DNA of 18,858 bases from Candidatus Kapaibacterium sp. Lineage in GTDB: Bacteria; Bacteroidota; Ignavibacteria; Kapaibacteriales; HRBIN21. Where the stretch lies: NCBI GenBank assembly GCA_025055465.1, contig JANWXA010000007.1, positions 1-18,858 on the forward strand, read 5' to 3'. The notes below the pieces were generated by a model. The model was not told the DNA's origin and searched no databases. It worked only from the letters and a program-made list of their open reading frames with translations. The translations under genes and the position numbers were made by a program. Positions 14,393-18,858 of the stretch are shown here, piece after piece (positions within the stretch are counted from its first letter, which is position 1; the number at the start of each line of letters is the position of its first letter).

Positions 14393-15880
14393 CTAAGCCC
14401 GTTCAGATCGCACCCGCTCCAATGCCCACTCAAAGAGCTGGAGGTACTGCTCAGCGGAACGTTGTGCCGAGAAGTCGCACGCCATAGCGTTCCGCCGCAT
14501 CCGTTCCCAATGAGGCTCAACCCCGTAGAAGCCCAAGGCATACTCCACCGCACCCCAGAGAGCCTCTGGGGTGTAGTCCCCGAAGAGAAAGCCCCAGCCC
14601 TCCCCAGTTGTTGGATCGTACTGGCGGACTGTGTCGCGTAGACCACCGACCGCCCGTACGATCGGGATTGTCCCATACCGAAGTGCATACATCTGCGTCA
14701 ACCCACAAGGCTCGTAGCGTGAGGGCATCAGGAGGTAGTCTGCTGCCGCAATAATCTTGTGAGCCAGGGCTTCGTTGTAGCCGAATTGGACGAAGACCTG
14801 CCGGCTGTACCGGCTCGCCAGGTATCGGAAGAAGTCCTCGTACCGGTTCGCGCCGCTTCCGAGGAGCGCAAACCGCACTCCGAAGTGCGCCAGGATCCCC
14901 TCCAGAGAGTGGCAGAGCAAGTCAACGCCTTTCTGGTCCGTTAGCCGAGATACCATCCCGAGTAGCGGGACTTCTCGGTGCAGCTCCAGCTCGCTCATAC
15001 CAGCCCACTCGCTCAGTAGGCGCCGCTTGTTGAGCTGTTTTCCAGCCAGGAACTCTGCCGAATACGGCACGTAGATATGGCGATCGTGCGCAGGATCCCA
15101 CTCCGTATAGTCCACCCCATTGAGAATGCCCACGACATCTCCTCCACGGAAGTTCAACACCCCCTGCAGCCCCTCGCCCAGCGCTGTTGCGCGAATTTCC
15201 CAGGCGTAGCTCGGGCTGACGGTAGAAATCTTGTCGGCGTAGAGGATGCCAACCTTCAGCATATTCACGCTCCCGAAGTATTCCCATGGCGAGCCAGGAT
15301 AGAACTCCTCCCACGGCACACCCAGCAGCGGCAACACCCGAGCCGGCTCGCTGAGTCCCTGGAAAGCAATATTGTGGATGGTCAGTACTCCAGCTGTCTT
15401 GTAGAATCGCGGCTGCCAGCGATAGACGAGCTTCAGCAGCGGCATTGCCAGGGCCGTATGGTAGTCATGCGCATGGATGATATCGGGAGAGAAGCCCAGT
15501 GCAGAGGCCACCTCAAAGAGTGCGCGGCTCAGGAAGATGAAACGTCGGTCGTTGTCAGCATACCCTTCGGGGTTGCCGTAGATGCCTTCGCGGTCGTAGT
15601 AGTCAGCATTTTCGATCAGACAAACGCGCGCCGTGCTCTGTGGTAGCGTTCCTAACCAGAGACGAGCGCACTCCGTCCACCATCCGACTGGGACACCGAC
15701 CACATGCTCCGTGGAGCAGAGGTCATGGGCTCGAACGTCAACTGCCCGGTACTTTGGGAGTACCACCAGGACACGGTGCCCCATCATGCTCCATTGCCGT
15801 GCTAACGCTGCAACTGCATCGGCCATCCCCCCAACTTTTGCCAACGGCGCTACTTCTGCTGCTCCTATGAGAATGTTCAT
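14393..15880 (-). CDS. glgA: Glycogen synthase (ADP-glucose type)
   Basis: This GT5 enzyme extends alpha-1,4-glucan chains with glucose from ADP-glucose. It has 495 residues. K15 in PLAKVGGMADA is the nucleotide-sugar-binding Lys of the family (K15 also in E. coli, from memory). DIIHAHDYHTALAM and LTIHNIAFQG lie in the N-terminal domain. GMVSRLTDQKGVDLL and SRYEPCGLTQMYALRYGT lie in the C-terminal domain. I place the start at 15880 rather than 15910 because it matches the family N-terminus and its ATG overlaps the ispE stop as ATGA, indicating coupled translation. No other glycogen genes are in the window. Confidence 0.95.
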   Translation of the reverse strand: MNILIGAAEVAPLAKVGGMADAVAALARQWSMMGHRVLVVLPKYRAVDVRAHDLCSTEHVVGVPVGWWTECARLWLGTLPQSTARVCLIENADYYDREGIYGNPEGYADNDRRFIFLSRALFEVASALGFSPDIIHAHDYHTALAMPLLKLVYRWQPRFYKTAGVLTIHNIAFQGLSEPARVLPLLGVPWEEFYPGSPWEYFGSVNMLKVGILYADKISTVSPSYAWEIRATALGEGLQGVLNFRGGDVVGILNGVDYTEWDPAHDRHIYVPYSAEFLAGKQLNKRRLLSEWAGMSELELHREVPLLGMVSRLTDQKGVDLLCHSLEGILAHFGVRFALLGSGANRYEDFFRYLASRYSRQVFVQFGYNEALAHKIIAAADYLLMPSRYEPCGLTQMYALRYGTIPIVRAVGGLRDTVRQYDPTTGEGWGFLFGDYTPEALWGAVEYALGFYGVEPHWERMRRNAMACDFSAQRSAEQYLQLFEWALERVRSERA

Positions 15881-16737
15881 ACCGTCCCCGTAAACACTCG
15901 ACAGACGCACGTTTGTATTGGACTATGGTCCCAACGACGGGAGGCGCGGCGTGCCTCGTCTTCAGTAGCAAAGACGCCGAAGACCGCCGAGCCACTGCCT
16001 GTAACAGCAGCATAGAAAGCCCCTGCCTGTAGCAGTTCGTCGCGCAATTGCCGCAGCACAGGATAATGTGCGAAGAGCACAGGCTCAAACTCATTGACCA
16101 GATAGCGCTGGAACAACTCGGGCTGCAGCGCGAGGCTCGGCACGATCGCCTCCCACTCTACCGCAGGTTCGGAGCACCGGACTACTCCTGCGAGATCTAC
16201 CTGGGCATACGCCCATGCCGTCGCAATTGGGAAACCGGGGTAGAGGACCAAAAAGCTGTAAGGCAAGCACATCGACACAGGCTGAATCCGTTCCCCTCGT
16301 CCACGGACCACAGCCGGCTGGGGACGGAGAAAGAATGGAACGTCGCTCCCGAGCCCCTGAGCCAGCCTCTGAAGTTGCTCATCGTCCACCCTGTGCCCCC
16401 ACAAGCGCTGCAGCAGCCGCACCGTTGCAGCTGCGTCAGAACTTCCACCACCCAGACCCGATCCTATGGGAATCCGCTTGTGAACAAGTATTTTTGCGCC
16501 TCTGGAGATCCTCAGTGTTTCTTGCATTCGTTCAGCAGCCTGCCGGACAAGGTCGCGCTCGAACAACTGCGGTGGCTGGTAGCGGATGCAGAGGTCAGGA
16601 GAGGTCTCCGCCATGAGCTCGTCGCCCCAGTCTATGGGCACCATCAGGCTAAGAAGCTCATGGTAGCCGTCATCTCGACGCCCCAGAATCCAGAGCCCGA
16701 GGTTGAGCTTTGCTGGGGCAAATTCAGAAAGCACCAT
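15877..16737 (-). CDS. ispE: 4-diphosphocytidyl-2-C-methyl-D-erythritol kinase
   Basis: IspE is the GHMP-family kinase of the MEP isoprenoid pathway, making the 2-phosphate of CDP-methylerythritol with ATP. It has 286 residues. K10 in APAKLNLGL and D132 in GSDVPFF are the catalytic pair (K10 matches the E. coli position, supporting this start). The ATP loop PIGSGLGGGSSDAA spans 90-103, and VTGSGSAVFGVF near the end is the third GHMP motif. The frame is open to 16776, which would overlap the divergent gene by 20 nt. ATG 16737 avoids that, though it lacks a good ribosome binding site. Its stop overlaps the glgA start. Confidence 0.93.
   Translation of the reverse strand: MVLSEFAPAKLNLGLWILGRRDDGYHELLSLMVPIDWGDELMAETSPDLCIRYQPPQLFERDLVRQAAERMQETLRISRGAKILVHKRIPIGSGLGGGSSDAAATVRLLQRLWGHRVDDEQLQRLAQGLGSDVPFFLRPQPAVVRGRGERIQPVSMCLPYSFLVLYPGFPIATAWAYAQVDLAGVVRCSEPAVEWEAIVPSLALQPELFQRYLVNEFEPVLFAHYPVLRQLRDELLQAGAFYAAVTGSGSAVFGVFATEDEARRASRRWDHSPIQTCVCRVFTGTV
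16489..16496 (+). promoter_or_regulatory. Possible promoter box inside ispE, reading toward the prenol kinase gene
   Basis: TATTTTTG on the plus strand, within a 12-mer (GTATTTTTGCGC) identical to the one before tRNA-Ser. It is 260 nt upstream of the kinase gene, which has only 19 bp before ispE begins and so needs a promoter inside ispE. The bases also encode conserved-looking IspE residues (AKILVHK), so a chance match is quite possible. Confidence 0.25.
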
Positions 16738-16745
16738 TTGATGGC

Positions 16746-16752
16746 AGAGGGG
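16746..16752 (+). promoter_or_regulatory. Ribosome binding site of the prenol kinase gene
   Basis: AGAGGGG, 4 nt before ATG 16757, fills much of the 19-bp gap between the divergent starts of this gene and ispE. It supports the 16757 start. Confidence 0.55.
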
Positions 16753-16756
16753 TACG

Positions 16757-17425
16757 ATGAAACACTCGGGTGACATTCCGCTGCACAGCGAGATCGTGCG
16801 TAAGGCTATTCATCTACTCTCGCTCTCTATCCCGCTTGGGTATATCTTCGTGCCACAGCAGATTGCATTGACGATTTTGATTCCGCTGATGATAGCCTTT
16901 GTTGCCGTGGACGTCCTTATGCACGTTTCACCACCAGTACGGCAGCTTTTTCTGAGATGTTTCGGTTTCCTGCTGCGCCCGCATGAGCTAGAGACACGCC
17001 ACCTTTTCCTCAACGGAGCTTCATATGTTATGATCTCAGCCTGCCTATGCATTCTGCTTTTCCCCAAGGTAATTGCTGTCACCGCGTTTGCGATTCTGAT
17101 TCTCGCTGACATTGCCTCCGCTCTGGTAGGGAAAACCGTAGGACAGCGCCAGTTTCTCGATAAATCCGCCGAAGGCTCGGTCGCTTTCTTGCTAACGTCG
17201 TGGATAGTGGTGGCAGTGTTGGGTTCATTCTTTCAGGCGCCGTGGAGTTACTTTATAGCCGGGTGCTGCGGAGGCATCGCAGGAACGGTAGCCGAAGCCG
17301 GTTCCATCCGGCTCCACATGGACGACAATCTGTCCATCCCGCTCAGCATCGGAACAGTGATGTGGGCGCTGGGATGGGTTGCAGAGCAGTGGTGGAACAC
17401 CCCGTTTTTACACCTGCTGTCGTAG
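16757..17425 (+). CDS. SEC59/DGK1-like CTP-dependent prenol or lipid kinase
   Basis: A 222-residue integral membrane protein with about six to seven helices. It fits the dolichol kinase / phytol kinase / diacylglycerol kinase group (COG0170 type), whose members phosphorylate a lipid alcohol, usually with CTP. Visible family marks: E12-I-V-R-K-A-I-H19 at the N-terminus; NGASYVMISA (86-95); D118 with SALVGKTVGQRQF (121-133); K136-S-A-E-G-S141; and E180 followed by DDNLSIPL (189-196). The substrate cannot be told from sequence; polyprenol, phytol-like or diacylglycerol are all possible. It is head to head with ispE and convergent with ftsY, with only 5 nt between stops. Its base composition looks somewhat more AT-rich than its neighbours, as membrane proteins often are. 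Confidence 0.8.
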   Translation: MKHSGDIPLHSEIVRKAIHLLSLSIPLGYIFVPQQIALTILIPLMIAFVAVDVLMHVSPPVRQLFLRCFGFLLRPHELETRHLFLNGASYVMISACLCILLFPKVIAVTAFAILILADIASALVGKTVGQRQFLDKSAEGSVAFLLTSWIVVAVLGSFFQAPWSYFIAGCCGGIAGTVAEAGSIRLHMDDNLSIPLSIGTVMWALGWVAEQWWNTPFLHLLS

Positions 17426-17430
17426 CAACG

Positions 17431-18342
17431 TTATTTCTCCACCCCTGACGACAGGCTCGCTATGAAGGCATCGGGCTCAAAGGGCACCAAGTCCTCCAGC
17501 CCTTCCCCAATACCGAGATAGCGAACTGGAAGACCATAGGTATGGGCTACTGCCAGCGCTATCCCACCACGAGCGCTTCCGTCCATTTTGGTAAGCACAA
17601 TTCCCGTGAGGGACAAACGATGGTGGAATTCTCGTGCCTGCACTAAAGCATTCTGCCCAACTGAAGCATCCAGCACTAACAGGGTCTCGTGTGGTGCTGT
17701 TGGCTCGGCTTTGCGCACGACCCGGACCAGCTTCTCCAATTCCGCCATCAAAGGGGCCTTCGTGTGGAGTCGCCCGGCTGTATCTACAAGCACGATATCA
17801 GCAGCGCGGGCACGCGCTGCCTGGACCGCATCATAAGCAACCGCTGCCGGATCTGCCCCATACTGGTGGCGAATGCACAAAACCCCAACACGTTCAGCCC
17901 ACTGCTGTAACTGTTCGATGGCCGCAGCACGATAAGTATCCGCTGCTGCCAACACTACACTTTTGCCCTGTAGTCGCCAGCGGTAAGCCAACTTTGCTAC
18001 CGTTGTCGTCTTGCCAAAGCCATTGACACCGACCACAAGCACAACTGTCGGTGCTCCGGGAAAGGATTCCGCAGGCGGATCCGGCAGCAATGCCCGCATC
18101 TCCTCCAGAAGCAACCGTTCCAAGCTTCCACTATCCGATCCCTGACGATGAAGCCGCTCTCGAAGGCGAGATACAAGAAGCCTCGTGGTTCCCACGCCTA
18201 TATCTACCTGTAACAGCGCAGTTTCTACCGCGTTGAGAGCCTCCGTCTCCCGATAAGGTTGGAACCCGATCTCAGATAAAGCTTGCGCAATGCGCTGGCG
18301 CGTCCGCGCCAAGGCCGCGGAAAGGGCTTGGACAAAGCTCAT
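17431..18342 (-). CDS. ftsY: Signal recognition particle receptor FtsY
   Basis: FtsY is the SRP-receptor GTPase that docks ribosome-SRP complexes at the inner membrane. It has 303 residues: an N domain (about 1-90) and a G domain with GVNGFGKTTT (105-114), DTYRAAAIEQL (135-145), DTAGRLHTK (187-195), the base-specificity motif TKMDGSARGG, and the closing GEGLEDLVPFEPDAF. The long acidic A domain of the E. coli protein is absent, as in many bacteria. It starts 8 nt after the accB stop, so the two are probably co-transcribed. Confidence 0.96.
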   Translation of the reverse strand: MSFVQALSAALARTRQRIAQALSEIGFQPYRETEALNAVETALLQVDIGVGTTRLLVSRLRERLHRQGSDSGSLERLLLEEMRALLPDPPAESFPGAPTVVLVVGVNGFGKTTTVAKLAYRWRLQGKSVVLAAADTYRAAAIEQLQQWAERVGVLCIRHQYGADPAAVAYDAVQAARARAADIVLVDTAGRLHTKAPLMAELEKLVRVVRKAEPTAPHETLLVLDASVGQNALVQAREFHHRLSLTGIVLTKMDGSARGGIALAVAHTYGLPVRYLGIGEGLEDLVPFEPDAFIASLSSGVEK

Positions 18343-18350
18343 ACAGCAGC

Positions 18351-18858
18351 TCAGTCGGGCTCGATGAGAAACAGCAATTGATTGTATTCAACTGGCTGTG
18401 CGTTCTCCACCAGAATCTTTGCCACAGTTCCAGCTACGTCGCTTTGTATCTCGTTCATAAGCTTCATGGCCTCAATGATACAGAGCGTGGTGCCCGGGGT
18501 GACACGACTCCCCACGTGTACGAATGGCTCAGCATCGGGGGCAGGTGCCCGATAGAAGGTACCTACAATAGGGGAGCGGATTTCATGTAGTTTCTTTTCG
18601 GCTTTCACCTCCGGCGGCGCCGATATCGATGGACCCTGCTCGGCCACCACTGGCGCTGGACCTGGTGGTGAGGCCAGGGAGGGTTGTGGAGCAATTGCCG
18701 GAGTATAAGACGGTAAAGGCACGGGGAGCACCAACGGAGGTGAGCCGGATGCTTCCACCTGTGCGTTTTTCCGTTGCTTCACAATATGCAGCCGGATACC
18801 CTCTTCTTCGATGGTCAGCTCTGTAGCCGAGCTTTCGTCGAAAATCCGCAGCAGCCGT
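18351..18858 (-). CDS. accB: Biotin carboxyl carrier protein of acetyl-CoA carboxylase, partial (5' end outside window)
   Basis: AccB carries the biotin that is carboxylated and then gives CO2 to acetyl-CoA in the first step of fatty-acid synthesis. 168 residues are visible. The C-terminal biotinyl domain has EAMKLMNEI with the biotin-accepting Lys, after SPIVGTFYRAPAPDAEPFV. A Pro/Ala-rich linker precedes it. A GTG at 18782 could be read as a start, but the same frame continues to the window edge with residues typical of the N-terminal BCCP segment (LLRIFDESSATELTIEEEG), so the gene is cut by the edge rather than starting there. ftsY, not accC, lies downstream. Confidence 0.93.
   Translation of the reverse strand, partial: RLLRIFDESSATELTIEEEGIRLHIVKQRKNAQVEASGSPPLVLPVPLPSYTPAIAPQPSLASPPGPAPVVAEQGPSISAPPEVKAEKKLHEIRSPIVGTFYRAPAPDAEPFVHVGSRVTPGTTLCIIEAMKLMNEIQSDVAGTVAKILVENAQPVEYNQLLFLIEPD

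Noticed and set aside
16048..16773. A 241-residue plus-strand open frame
   Set aside because: It is antisense to ispE, whose GHMP motifs occupy the same bases, and it resembles no family.
18780..18782. GTG start for a short accB
   Set aside because: The frame continues upstream to the window edge with sequence typical of the BCCP N-terminus.

Overview
The window is about 18.9 kb of GC-rich bacterial chromosome, densely packed with core-metabolism genes. I see no phage, insertion sequence, CRISPR array, rRNA or other obvious mobile DNA. Three things point to the Bacteroidota/Chlorobiota (FCB) group: a secreted protein ending in a type IX secretion sorting domain (Por_Secre_tail type), a serine hydroxymethyltransferase with an insert I associate with that group, and promoter-like boxes matching TAnnTTTG. 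The ba3-type oxidase and the Arg-rich, Lys-poor proteins would suit an aerobic, possibly warm-living heterotroph of the Kapabacteria/Chlorobi kind. That placement is inference from reading alone.

Layout: (1) 1-2058, minus strand: a B-type (ba3-like) haem-copper oxidase operon, subunit IIa - II - I. Subunit I runs off the left edge, and the 38-residue subunit IIa gene is easily missed. (2) 2059-2265: a divergent control region with a perfect 8-bp inverted repeat and a promoter-like box. (3) 2266-3567, plus: pyrimidine-nucleoside phosphorylase. (4) 3576-4634, minus: an unrecognised zinc-ribbon membrane protein, preceded by a 164-bp gap full of inverted repeats. (5) 4799-8855, minus: anmK - asnB - sugar nucleotidyltransferase, tightly packed. 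(6) 8966-12180, plus: tRNA-Ser(GCT) - OsmC-like protein - smpB - tyrS - lipoate/octanoate transferase. (7) 12120-16737, minus: ispE - glgA - type IX cargo protein - glyA. The glyA end overlaps the end of the transferase gene by 61 bp. (8) 16757-17425, plus: a SEC59-like prenol kinase, head to head with ispE. (9) 17431-18858, minus: accB (5' end outside the window) - ftsY.

Most genes are housekeeping: terminal respiration, nucleoside salvage, cell-wall recycling, amino-acid and C1 metabolism, translation and ribosome rescue, lipoylation, isoprenoid and glycogen synthesis, protein targeting and fatty-acid synthesis. I found no clear new multi-gene system. The least explained parts are the zinc-ribbon membrane protein with its structured upstream gap, the palindrome controlling the oxidase or nucleoside-phosphorylase side, and the type IX cargo protein. 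Several gene starts were moved inward from the longest open frame using family start positions, stop/start overlaps or ribosome binding sites.
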